From an uncultured Flavobacteriaceae bacterium (GTDB lineage: Bacteria > Bacteroidota > Bacteroidia > Flavobacteriales > Flavobacteriaceae), in assembly GCA_947494715.1 (NCBI GenBank), contig CANLWG010000025.1:1-40213 (forward strand): a stretch of 40,213 bases of DNA, given 5' to 3'. The position numbers were made by a program, and so were the translations under genes. The notes under the pieces are model-generated. The model was given only the letters and a program-made list of their open reading frames with translations. It searched no databases and had not been told where the DNA came from. Shown here one piece after another: positions 26,370 to 33,376 of the stretch (position 1 is the stretch's first letter; each line of letters starts with the position of its first letter).

Positions 26370-26883
26370 AGTAAAAGATTTGTGATTCGCTACAAAGGTT
26401 TGTCAATTGGTAATACCTAGCTTGCTTAATCGATGAAATGCACTATAAAATTTGTCCATTGGTACGAACAAGACCTTTGGTCGGGAAATTTGGGAATTAA
26501 TCCAGAGGATCAATAGAAAAGCCCTTACGGTCAATTGCACAATTTTGGGGTTCTTCTGAAATTAGGGCATATATCCAAAATTCTTAACAAAAGATTTGAA
26601 ACTGACCGCAAAATTGCGAAACAAACAGGTATGTGGTCTTTTAGGAAGAGCTTAGGAAAAGAGTGGGCTCACATATCCTTGCGATTAAGGTACATACGGC
26701 CAAGGGGTTCAGGACCTCGGATATAAGGAATTTGCTCAGTAGACTGAAAGAAAAGGGTCCATAGGTTTCTCGTAAATGGTACAAATTGTAATTGCAAAAG
26801 TTAAATTGGGCATATATGTAATCGCAAAAGGATTAATCGTTAACTATAATTAAGTTCTGACATTTTTTGGTCTTTGTTGGTCT
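26370..26883. other. Intergenic stretch, possibly decayed
   Basis: About 510 bp without a supported gene. The plus-strand frame 26,535-26,726 lacks any motif or ribosome site. Imperfect short repeats (AATTGCAAAAG and AATCGCAAAAGG, about 26,790-26,830) occur. A plus-oriented terminator closes the region, but no gene that would use it is visible, which hints at a lost gene or a small RNA. Confidence 0.4.
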
Positions 26884-26908
26884 CGTCCCTACCTAGGGGC
26901 GGTTTTTT
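26884..26908 (+). terminator. Rho-independent terminator, plus orientation
   Basis: A 7-bp stem CGTCCCT / AGGGGCG (one G-U pair) with loop ACCT is followed by GTTTTTT. On the minus strand it lies immediately after the stop of the 63-residue gene but has no T-tract there. It is strongest for plus-strand transcripts entering from the left. Confidence 0.6.
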
Positions 26909-27099
26909 CATTCCAAATTGCCTAGGTAGCCCTTCACCGCGTTTATAAGCGTATGGTAGTGGACCGTACAGTAATCCTGCCTATTGGCCGTTATTATGAC
27001 CTGGATTTCCAGTAGCATTTCACTGTGGGCTCTGTTCGCGTACATCTCGTATATCAGATGGTCGAAAGGTATGGCGCTTTCCTTGTCCCAGAACCTCAT
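26908..27099 (-). CDS. Small hypothetical protein (63 residues)
   Basis: This is a soluble, slightly acidic 63-residue protein (MRFWDKESAIPFDHLIYE... ending V-K-G-Y-L-G-N-L-E). Its ATG overlaps the stop of the upstream 64-residue membrane protein by 4 bp, so the two are co-translated. No family was recognised. Pairs of this size are common in phages and islands. Confidence 0.5.
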   Translation of the reverse strand: MRFWDKESAIPFDHLIYEMYANRAHSEMLLEIQVIITANRQDYCTVHYHTLINAVKGYLGNLE

Positions 27100-27290
27100 T
27101 GTTTAAAGATCTTGTCGGCCAGACCATCTATAAGGGGTTTCATGAGCCCCCCAATAAGTATGCAGGCCAAGAGCCATATTGCCTTTATAAGAAGGTGCAA
27201 CTGAAGGATATAAAGGGTAAGGACATAGACCGGGACGATCAACGCCAAATAGCATAGCAGCTTAAACAGTATCTTGAGATAGTTCTTCAT
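27096..27290 (-). CDS. Small two-helix membrane protein
   Basis: This 64-residue protein has two hydrophobic segments (about 9-27 and 32-50, with I-G-G-L-M-K-P at the second end). The N-terminus is basic (M-K-N-Y-L-K) and the C-terminus ends D-K-I-F-K-Q. The hairpin form resembles small holin- or toxin-type peptides, but no motif proves it. It is coupled to the downstream 63-residue gene. Confidence 0.5.
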   Translation of the reverse strand: MKNYLKILFKLLCYLALIVPVYVLTLYILQLHLLIKAIWLLACILIGGLMKPLIDGLADKIFKQ

Positions 27291-27320
27291 CTGTTTGTTT
27301 GACCATTGTATTCATGTTAG

Positions 27321-27485
27321 GTAACTTTTTTCTTTCAAATTCTTAGGGTTTGTCCTATTTGTAAATGTTTGGATGTTCCTTACAAGTTGGCCAAAGAAGT
27401 GGCTGGGCAGTGGATAAAGCATTTAAGCCCGGACTTGGAAAAATACGAGCTGGATTACTATTATCTCTTAAAGACCGTCCGCTAA
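27321..27485 (+). pseudogene. C-terminal remnant with C-P-I-C-K-C
   Basis: Fifty-four open codons after a TAG, without any start codon. The sequence reads R-V-C-P-I-C-K-C-L-D-V-P-Y-K-L-A-K, then W-I-K-H-L-S-P-D-L-E-K-Y and ends L-L-K-T-V-R. It looks like the tail of a zinc-binding protein cut off at its left side. A good terminator follows 60 bp on. Family not recognised. Confidence 0.4.
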
Positions 27486-27547
27486 AAAACAACGGCAGGT
27501 TTCTACTAACAATTACATTTAAATCCATTTTCCTGTTGTTTGTTTTT

Positions 27548-27576
27548 AAGGGTTGCTGTATTGGCAGCCCTTTTTT
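27548..27576 (+). terminator. Rho-independent terminator
   Basis: The 9-bp stem AAGGGTTGC / GCAGCCCTT (one G-U pair) with a 7-nt loop is followed by TTTT. It is downstream of the truncated plus-strand frame at 27,321, whose transcript it would end. Confidence 0.8.
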
Positions 27577-28052
27577 GTTTGCAAGAAATCTATTTGGCTC
27601 TGTTTTTCGCAGGCAACAACAGCGTTAATGTAATCTTAGTGTCCGTTACGTCCTGAACCTCTTGAAAAGCTGTGGTTTCAACGGATTCGCATGGAAAACA
27701 AGCAACAACAAAAATACCACATTTCAAATGTGGGCTAAATGGTCGCGCCAAGCCGTGCGCAACGTATTGCATGAAAAACAAAAATAGGGGTGAGTACCTT
27801 GAGGCAAGCGGCGGGATATTTACTTTTTGGGTTGATACAAAGAAATATATCTAACTGGGGTTTATTATTTTTGATTAAGTTTGTTTTGTTCACTCTAATT
27901 GTGGATTTTTTTTGTTTCCCAATAGAATAAACTAATTGACGTTATTATTTAGCAACAATTTTTGAATTAATCGAATAATAGTTGTTAACTTTAAAGATAA
28001 GTTTGATTTGAATATTGCTTTAGTTGTAATTAATTCAAACTGAGATATAGAA
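27577..28052. other. Gene-free leader of the AT-rich module
   Basis: There is no supported gene in these 476 bp. A palindrome CCACATTT-C-AAATGTGG sits at 27,717-27,733, followed by the GC-richer GGTCGCGCCAAGCCGTGCGC stretch. Base composition then drops sharply to AT-rich from about 27,850. This marks the left edge of the foreign-looking module. Short frames on both strands here look like shadows of the palindromic sequence. Confidence 0.45.
27998..28005 (+). promoter_or_regulatory. -7 box upstream of the TIGR04255-like gene
   Basis: TAAGTTTG matches TAnnTTTG exactly, 48 bp before the TTG start at 28,053. The nearest TTG upstream is only 13 bp away, closer than the usual 17-23, so the -33 element is uncertain. 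Confidence 0.4.
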
Positions 28053-28769
28053 TTGCGGGTTCCTAAAAAGATATTTCCAGACAGATTGAAAGATGCTATT
28101 GTAGAAATACATTATGCTAACTTTCTACCATTAGAATTAATCCCTGGAGTTATTTTTCATTTGTTGGATGATACTTACACTTATGCTAGCGCACCTTTAC
28201 ATCTAGATAAAAAAGTTTTTAGTAGCTATTATCCACATACTTCGTCATCCATTATATTTAATGATAATATTAAGGTTCTTTTGAGACGAAATTCTTTTAT
28301 TTTCAATTTTTTGAATACTTACATCGGTTGGGATGAATATTCAAAGGAGATAAGAAAGTTTATCAAAGCAATAATAGAAGCGCGTAAAGAACCCATTGAG
28401 TTTAATAGGGCAAGTGTAAGATATATAAGCGAATACCCAGACTTGGATTTGGAAGAAGGTTTTAAGTTTGAATTTACTTATGGAATGCCCCATATACAAT
28501 CGGATAAATTCACTATTAGGTCAGAATTTTCTCAGGATGACATGCTTATTTTCCTAAATTTGCAAAATAGTATTGAACTTACTAAGCAAGATGAAGATAA
28601 ATCTGCTTCCATTTCAATAGTTGATATAGATGTCCTAAAAGAAGATTTTAAAACAAGCGATTTAACCGAGCTACTGAAAATAATTACTTCAGTTCACGAC
28701 AAACAAAAAGAAATATTCTTTTCAATAATTAAGGAAGACTTTTTGAAAACCCTTAAACCAGAATACTAA
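28053..28769 (+). CDS. TIGR04255-family-like protein, first gene of a three-gene module
   Basis: This 238-residue soluble protein begins at a TTG codon; no ATG lies nearby in frame. It has the general look of TIGR04255 (sporadically distributed) proteins. An opening 'D-A-I-V-E-I-H-Y' strand is followed by mid-protein aromatic and charged blocks (I-G-W-D-E-Y, R-A-S-V-R-Y-I). The C-terminal half has 'V-D-I-D-V' and a helix 'L-L-K-I-I-T-S-V-H-D-K-Q-K-E-I-F'. Members often occur beside one or two unknown genes on variable DNA. Function is unknown; defence is a guess from context. The stop shares one base with the next ATG (TAATG). Confidence 0.7.
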   Translation: MRVPKKIFPDRLKDAIVEIHYANFLPLELIPGVIFHLLDDTYTYASAPLHLDKKVFSSYYPHTSSSIIFNDNIKVLLRRNSFIFNFLNTYIGWDEYSKEIRKFIKAIIEARKEPIEFNRASVRYISEYPDLDLEEGFKFEFTYGMPHIQSDKFTIRSEFSQDDMLIFLNLQNSIELTKQDEDKSASISIVDIDVLKEDFKTSDLTELLKIITSVHDKQKEIFFSIIKEDFLKTLKPEY

Positions 28770-29323
28770 TGGCGGCAACAATAGATAAGTCTAATATTAG
28801 TTTGCAACAGCGGCAAACTGCCAGTGTTTTTAAACATAAACAAAGAGGTGATGGATATTGCCTTGCCTTAAATAACTTCGTTCACTCCACTGTGCCGGCA
28901 GAAAGATATAATCATATAAGACCAAGTATTCATCAAAGTTTATATTTACATGAAACTAAAAATTTAGTTCTCCATTTAAATAGATTCAAGAAATTATGTG
29001 AATTAGATTCATCTTACAATTATGAGAATTTAAAAGGAGAGTTTACAAAAGTTATTTTCGAATTACTTTCACTTCCATTTGATAATATTTCCTACTCCTT
29101 AACCTTCGAGAATAGTGTATTTTTTATATTACTAAAAGATGATTTTGAGTTTCATCTAAATTATTTCTTTAATGATGAAAATTATGGGTTTGGCGAGGAA
29201 GCGGTTCTAATAACTTATATCAATGGAGTAAAGCAACCTTCGAAGGATGATGGTTTAGATGATGTAATTCTGCATCTAAAATCTATACTAAATCCTGAAG
29301 AAACTTATACTTTTTGGCTCTAG
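28769..29323 (+). CDS. Unknown protein of the TIGR04255-like module (184 residues)
   Basis: This is a soluble protein (MAATIDKSNISLQQRQ...) with no signal peptide or helix. It contains a Tyr/His-rich segment (S-I-H-Q-S-L-Y-L-H-E), and an alternating hydrophobic stretch around residues 110-135 (S-V-F-F-I-L-L-K-D-D-F-E-F-H-L-N-Y-F-F). It ends T-Y-T-F-W-L. Its start is fused to the stop of the first gene and its end overlaps the third gene by 10 bp, so all three form one translated unit. I recognise no family. Confidence 0.6.
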   Translation: MAATIDKSNISLQQRQTASVFKHKQRGDGYCLALNNFVHSTVPAERYNHIRPSIHQSLYLHETKNLVLHLNRFKKLCELDSSYNYENLKGEFTKVIFELLSLPFDNISYSLTFENSVFFILLKDDFEFHLNYFFNDENYGFGEEAVLITYINGVKQPSKDDGLDDVILHLKSILNPEETYTFWL

Positions 29324-30042
29324 TAATTAAATATGCCAAATATATTTGTAATTGGTTTAAGGGGATTTTTTCATCTTATAAAACCAAATATCCAAATCAT
29401 ATTCTTCCTTCGGAAAATAAGAAACTTATTGTTAGTGATATTTCTGATTGTTTATTAATTAGACATTTCTCAGAAAAATCAAATGTACCAGTTCTAGATG
29501 GCCCAAAGAATTACATTAACCAGGCTTATATTATTCACCCAAGTTCCAATATAAGTGATTTATCAACAAATCTATTGGGGATTTTTGGTTATGAGGAAGG
29601 AAAAATAAAAATAGTTGGAAATAAACTTCGTTATTTTAATACATATTGTCAACCAGACTTCAAACCTGAAATCCCTATACATCGGGAGGACTACCAAATT
29701 GAAGATGAAAGAAAGTTTTGGCATTTGATGGTTAAGGACGTTGAAAGTCTACAAGTTGAATATAATAGTGAAAATAAGAATTCCAAATCCTTCTTAGCAG
29801 AATGTAAAGTTCTTCATACTCCTATGAGGTGGAATTATTGGCATTTTTCTATTAGATGGTTAATCACAGAAACTAATCGTACTCCCTTTTTTTTAAATGA
29901 TTTACCTTCTAATCAACAAAAAAGATATTTTCGAAAAATAGCATCAGAAACACGCTCTATTATATCTATGAAGGCTAGAGTCGTTAACAATTTTACTTAT
30001 CGAAAAATAAAAGAATCTGAATATTTGAAAAAAGTTCTCTAA
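29314..30042 (+). CDS. Unknown protein of the TIGR04255-like module (242 residues)
   Basis: It starts at a TTG inside the end of the previous gene (10 bp overlap) and has no in-frame ATG near it. It is a basic, aromatic-rich protein. A short hydrophobic N-terminus (V-I-K-Y-A-K-Y-I-C-N-W-F-K-G-I-F) could be membrane-attached or amphipathic. A striking segment H-T-P-M-R-W-N-Y-W-H-F-S-I-R-W lies at about residue 168, with several Trp and His. A basic tail follows. No known family. The tight overlap means stoichiometric production with its partners. Confidence 0.55.
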   Translation: MALVIKYAKYICNWFKGIFSSYKTKYPNHILPSENKKLIVSDISDCLLIRHFSEKSNVPVLDGPKNYINQAYIIHPSSNISDLSTNLLGIFGYEEGKIKIVGNKLRYFNTYCQPDFKPEIPIHREDYQIEDERKFWHLMVKDVESLQVEYNSENKNSKSFLAECKVLHTPMRWNYWHFSIRWLITETNRTPFFLNDLPSNQQKRYFRKIASETRSIISMKARVVNNFTYRKIKESEYLKKVL

Positions 30043-30222
30043 GCTACACTTTTTACTTTAATCGTAACTCAAAATGTTCCAATACCATTTTCGGTAATTA
30101 ATACCTATCTACATTCATTACACATTTCAACTAATAATAATTGTTTAATATCCCGTTTTGATAATATCTATAATTTAGTATTTGACTTTCGATTCGGAAT
30201 CTTTTATACATATTAGTTTAGA
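30043..30222. other. AT-rich spacer after the three-gene module
   Basis: 180 bp of AT-rich sequence; no gene, terminator stem or repeat was seen. Confidence 0.5.
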
Positions 30223-30638
30223 TTGAAACCGAGTTTGAAGGTTTACAGAGAAAGATTAATACGGCATATAGAAAAGATTTTAAATTCGCAACATTGGCAA
30301 GATTTCCCTTCGTATGTCAAAGGATACATTCTTGATATTACGGAATTTAAAGAATCAGGGATACACAAAAATTTGGTGTCAGGTTGTTTTCATAGATTCA
30401 CCAATCTTCAATGATGCCAGGTATTTTCTTTTCGAACTTCGAAAACTATGATATCTTTTTTTTTGATGATACAAAATATGATTTAAGGGGTGATTTTAAG
30501 AAAGGAGACTATATTATTATTTCCGTTCAAGGTAGTTAATGGATTTCGGATGGAGCCCATATAAGCAATAAGTTTATTGTCGGTAATTCGATAGAGAAAA
30601 GTTATTTATACAATAGGTCAGTACAGCAATATATCTAG
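30223..30638 (+). pseudogene. Broken gene: frameshift plus in-frame stop
   Basis: A first frame (TTG at 30,223, 63 residues, ...I-E-K-I-L-N-S-Q-H-W-Q-D-F-P) ends at 30,414. A second frame opens at an overlapping ATG (30,411) reading M-M-P-G-I-F-F-S-N-F-E-N-Y-D and meets TAA at 30,537. It continues in the same frame with W-I-S-D-G-A-H-I-S-N-K to TAG at 30,636. The three pieces have coding-like composition, so a single gene has lost its frame twice. Alternatively the middle piece is a real 42-residue gene. Family unknown. Confidence 0.45.
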
Positions 30639-30644
30639 TAGGTT

Positions 30645-31466
30645 ATGAGTAAAAAAATGGAAAACAATAAGGAGAAAAAAATTCAAAGACTTATAGGATT
30701 CACCCGCAATGAGAAGATTGGACTTGGTGCATTACTTATTTTAATTGCCGCTTCCCCAATTCTTTTTTCGCAATTCAGCACATACTTCAGTTTTGAAAAC
30801 ACAGGTGAAATTGGGGATACCGTAGGAGGGATTACCGCACCTTTTGTAAACCTTTTAGCGGCATACTTGATTTATAAGTCCTTTACAGCACAGATTAGGG
30901 CAAATCAACAACAAAGGGACGACCATAAAGAGCAGATGGAACAGCTTAACAAGGAGCATAACTTCAATTATATTACAAACCTATTCTCTCTTATAAAAGA
31001 CGATTACTATGCTCATAATAAAATAGATAGCATGAGTAATTTGGGATATATTTACAGAAGGATGATTAGCATCGAGAGCCAGCCAAGTTTTATGGCGACC
31101 AATAACTATCCCAAATCTTCAGCACCTTATAGCATAGATTTTATGAAAAGTGAAATCAATGCCAGGATTAGAGACCCCATTCAAATAGTTAAGTCGCAAC
31201 TATTAAATATTAGCGTACTGACTCAGGAAATCAAAAATTCCAAACTTGATAAAGGAATTAAACACTTCTATAGAACAGAGATCGAGAAGATTCTTTTTGA
31301 TATGGACTTATGGATTCTCCTAAACCCCGCATTCACGAAACGAATGGAAGACCTAGAGATTTTCGGGGGATTTTTATCAAATAGTAGCGGTTATTCACAT
31401 TCAAAGTTGTATGCAGAAACTATTTCAAAAATGGGCTACAAGATAAGAACTCAATTAGATGGATAG
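30645..31466 (+). CDS. Putative phage abortive-infection protein (PF16872-like)
   Basis: This 273-residue protein has two N-terminal transmembrane segments (about 26-44 and 62-80). They flank T-G-E-I-G-D-T-V-G-G-I-T-A-P-F, the signature of the putative abortive-infection protein family PF16872. A soluble domain follows, with a coiled-coil-like Q-Q-Q-R-D-D-H-K-E-Q-M-E-Q-L-N-K segment. Such membrane proteins are thought to act on phage-infected cells, but the mechanism is not known. The start lies 7 bp after the broken gene, and a terminator follows the stop. Its position beside the unknown three-gene module suggests a defence-type patch. Confidence 0.72.
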   Translation: MSKKMENNKEKKIQRLIGFTRNEKIGLGALLILIAASPILFSQFSTYFSFENTGEIGDTVGGITAPFVNLLAAYLIYKSFTAQIRANQQQRDDHKEQMEQLNKEHNFNYITNLFSLIKDDYYAHNKIDSMSNLGYIYRRMISIESQPSFMATNNYPKSSAPYSIDFMKSEINARIRDPIQIVKSQLLNISVLTQEIKNSKLDKGIKHFYRTEIEKILFDMDLWILLNPAFTKRMEDLEIFGGFLSNSSGYSHSKLYAETISKMGYKIRTQLDG

Positions 31467-31522
31467 TATCTATAGCAAATAACGCCTCGACGTACAAAAA
31501 CCGTACAGAATTAAAAACAAAT

Positions 31523-31563
31523 AATACGTAACACACTAATTAATAGATTGTTACGTATTTTTA
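31523..31563 (+). terminator. Stem-loop terminator after the abortive-infection gene
   Basis: A perfect 11-bp stem AATACGTAACA / TGTTACGTATT with a 15-nt loop is followed by TTTT. The loop is long for a terminator, but the perfect arms and T-tract 56 bp after the stop codon support it. Confidence 0.7.
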
Positions 31564-31565
31564 AT

Positions 31566-31578
31566 GTGGTACCTCCAG
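31566..31578. repeat. Second copy of the tRNA 3' end motif
   Basis: GTGGTACCTCCAG recurs at 31,686-31,698, where it is the 3' end of the tRNA-Phe fragment. Here it is isolated. The 107 bp between the copies include an imperfect palindrome (CCCTCGG-CTTGCG-CTCGGG) and the tRNA terminator. The copy may be a scar of an older integration at the same tRNA, or a duplication. Confidence 0.55.
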
Positions 31579-31633
31579 TCATTCCCTCGGCTTGCGCTCG
31601 GGATGGACTTCGATTCTTGCGCTGGCGCACAAA

Positions 31634-31661
31634 AAAACGCCTTGCTTTCACAAGACGTTTT
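31634..31661 (-). terminator. Native terminator of the tRNA-Phe gene
   Basis: On the minus strand an 11-bp stem (AAAACGTCTTG / CAAGGCGTTTT, one G-U pair, 6-nt loop) ends in a run of T's. It lies about 25 bp past the 3' end of the tRNA fragment. Its presence argues that the fragment is the original chromosomal 3' end rather than a phage copy. Confidence 0.82.
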
Positions 31662-31686
31662 CTGCAGCCACCACTCGTGTGGCTCG

Positions 31687-31746
31687 TGGTACCTCCAGGA
31701 ATCGAACCAGGGACACACGGATTTTCAGGATTGAACTCTGAAAATC
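31687..31746 (-). other. Attachment junction: 3' fragment of tRNA-Phe with core inverted repeats
   Basis: On the minus strand, 31,728-31,687 read from the anticodon loop (C-T-GAA-A-A) through the 3' anticodon stem TCCGT, variable loop, T-arm with GTTCGATTC, and acceptor strand AGGTACC plus A. The 5' half of the tRNA is missing. It is replaced by unrelated sequence precisely at the loop, a known crossover point for tyrosine integrases. The arms GATTTTCAG (31,720-31,728) and CTGAAAATC (31,738-31,746) form a perfect 9-bp inverted repeat, like an integrase core site. One T-T mismatch is seen in the T-stem. The element thus extends rightward from about 31,730. Confidence 0.8.
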
Positions 31747-31857
31747 ATCGATCGTAACTCTATGATATGTAGTAATTTACAAAAACGGGATTGGTTAAAA
31801 TTAATGTCTGTTTTTTTGCTGTTGCCTTTTTTGTTACCCCCTATAGGTGATGGTTAA

Positions 31858-32334
31858 TTATATTTTGATATTCTCATAAACTGTGGATGAACCATCGTCG
31901 AATTTGTAGGTTATCAACAACTTATTTCCGAAGAACACTACCTCGCCATAATCCCAGTCGTCAAAGTAATTTTCACCGTCCAACCTATCGGTTCGGATTT
32001 TAAAGTTATTCGCTGGATCCTCAGGATCTGTCTCGGCCCTCCAAGTTCCCTCGAATATAAAAAGCGAACAGTTTTCGATAGTGTTTCCCTCATATTCGTC
32101 CTGTCTATATGTTCCATCCTCTGAAAAACCAATTTCCGTTTGTGTTATGCATTCGTTCACGGAATCCCTCGAACTACCGTCCGGCTCCACAAAAGTAATT
32201 TTTGTCTGTCTCCACACTCCTAATATTCTTTCTGTAAGCTCATTTCCTATTGGTGCTTCGGAGTCTGAATCGCTATCGTTTGAGCAGGAAACAAGGAAGT
32301 TGAAAAACAGAAAAAATATCAAGGGTATTTTCAT
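31858..32334 (-). CDS. Lipocalin-like lipoprotein at the element's left edge
   Basis: This 158-residue protein has a lipoprotein signal (F-L-V-S-C17) and an acidic linker S-N-D-S-D-S-D-S-E. A small lipocalin-like beta-barrel start follows (G-V-W-R-Q-T-K...; then G-T-W-R-A-E and a late T-Y-K-F-D-D-G). Many such proteins are encoded in Bacteroidota chromosomes. Here it is the first gene inside the tRNA junction, oriented against the phage operon, as typical of cargo (moron) genes. A role in altering the host surface is a guess. Confidence 0.7.
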   Translation of the reverse strand: MKIPLIFFLFFNFLVSCSNDSDSDSEAPIGNELTERILGVWRQTKITFVEPDGSSRDSVNECITQTEIGFSEDGTYRQDEYEGNTIENCSLFIFEGTWRAETDPEDPANNFKIRTDRLDGENYFDDWDYGEVVFFGNKLLITYKFDDGSSTVYENIKI

Positions 32335-32605
32335 ATTTGGAAAAATTTAAGGACATTCAAATTATGGCACAATCCGGTACGGTTGACAATTCGCCGATAA
32401 AATAAGTGGTAAATCCGATTAACGGTAACACTGTTCGATTTCCTTGAATTTTAACCTATAAAAACCCCAGAAAGTATAAGGTTTTCGTTGTTTCAGGTTT
32501 AACAAAAACCTCATATATTGTTAAGCTTCCCCCGAGTATCGATTATTAATAAGTATTGGATAAATTCCGTAGGGCGTAGACTACAACTAGGCTTTTTGAA
32601 GGTAA

Positions 32606-32631
32606 TTTAAGGGTATTGTATAACCCTTAAA
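32606..32631. promoter_or_regulatory. Leader hairpin or operator before the lipopeptide gene
   Basis: A perfect 9-bp inverted repeat TTTAAGGGT / ACCCTTAAA with an 8-nt loop ends 9 bp before the ATG at 32,641. In RNA it would cover the ribosome-binding region; in DNA it could be an operator. No T-tract follows, so it is not a terminator. The remaining part of the 306-bp gap 32,335-32,640 shows no gene. Confidence 0.5.
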
Positions 32632-32640
32632 ACTTTCAAA

Positions 32641-32814
32641 ATGAAAAAGTTAGTGTTGGCCCTAATAGTAGTGGCCATGTTAGGAATTGCATTTTCTTGC
32701 GAACAAGACAATTCAGATGAAAACCTTTATTCGATCGACAAAAACAAAGTTGAGCCGCCAGGGGGGCAAGCAATTGACAAGGACAAAGTCCAGCCACCGG
32801 GGAACGGCAACTAG
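32641..32814 (+). CDS. 57-residue lipopeptide with duplicated IDK-x-KV-x-PPG motif
   Basis: ATG to TAG encodes a peptide with a clear lipoprotein signal (M-K-K-L-V-L-A-L-I-V... G-I-A-F-S-C20). A mature part of only 37 residues follows. It holds two near copies of one motif: I-D-K-N-K-V-E-P-P-G-G (32-42) and I-D-K-D-K-V-Q-P-P-G-N (45-55), ending G-N-G-N. After lipidation it would be an outer- or inner-membrane lipopeptide. The mature repeats resemble secreted signalling peptides or protein-docking tags, but this is inference. It is preceded by a hairpin and followed 16 bp on by a membrane-protein gene in another frame. Confidence 0.75.
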   Translation: MKKLVLALIVVAMLGIAFSCEQDNSDENLYSIDKNKVEPPGGQAIDKDKVQPPGNGN

Positions 32815-32830
32815 AATTTTATTAGGGGCG

Positions 32831-33376
32831 TTGTTCGGCTTTGGCTTCCTCGCCCCTTATGCTCACATCCCATTTAATACCTATGATTCACCCGGAATTT
32901 TTGGTTTTACCTATATGTCCGGGTTTTTCTTTTCCATTGGCTTTCCGATTTTTTTAGTGGTTCTCGCAGGAATTATCCGATTTTCTTCAACTTACATGCC
33001 TGATTCGATGAAAAAGCTCTTCAGGATTTTTGCACTACTAACGGCGTTTACAGGATTTTATTTTCTTTCATGGTCATTGAATCCATTGATAGAGAAGGAT
33101 TATCATCCACTGTTTTATTATGGCTCAATGTTGGCAATATCAGTTGTTCTTTCCTATTCAATGAAATACTACAGAACGGCATTCGAGATATTAAAGTCAA
33201 AAAAAGATACCTTCCTTGATTTCTTGGTGGAAATAAAAAACAACCACTATAAAAAAATGCTTAAAAGGGCGATCCGCGCCGATCTTTACAATGAGACATA
33301 TCAAGAGGAAGTAAAAAAGGATTCCAAAAATTTTGACGAGCGAATACGTGACAAGGCTGAAGATCTTTACGACTAA
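32831..33376 (+). CDS. Four-helix membrane protein next to the lipopeptide
   Basis: The frame is open from 32,687, but its first ATG lies inside the lipopeptide gene in another frame, so a later start is likely. I chose the TTG at 32,831, preceded by AGGGGCG; an ATG at 32,915 is the alternative. About 181 residues carry four hydrophobic helices (L-F-G-F-G-F-L-A-P; F-F-F-S-I-G-F-P-I-F-L-V-V-L; I-F-A-L-L-T-A-F-T-G-F-Y-F; M-L-A-I-S-V-V-L-S-Y). A charged cytosolic tail of about 60 residues follows. Not recognised. The order lipopeptide then membrane protein suggests a pair. Confidence 0.6.
   Translation: MFGFGFLAPYAHIPFNTYDSPGIFGFTYMSGFFFSIGFPIFLVVLAGIIRFSSTYMPDSMKKLFRIFALLTAFTGFYFLSWSLNPLIEKDYHPLFYYGSMLAISVVLSYSMKYYRTAFEILKSKKDTFLDFLVEIKNNHYKKMLKRAIRADLYNETYQEEVKKDSKNFDERIRDKAEDLYD

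Noticed and set aside
27717-27733. Palindrome considered as an integron attC-like site
   Set aside because: The expected GTTRRRY/RYYYAAC end boxes and flanking cassette structure are not present.
27590-27781. 63-codon minus-strand frame in the palindromic region
   Set aside because: No ribosome site, no family, and both strands are open because of the palindromic, repeat-like sequence.
32687-32830. Upstream ATG for the four-helix membrane protein
   Set aside because: It lies inside the lipopeptide gene in another frame, and the first 48 residues are basic and Ser/Thr-rich, unlike a membrane-protein start.
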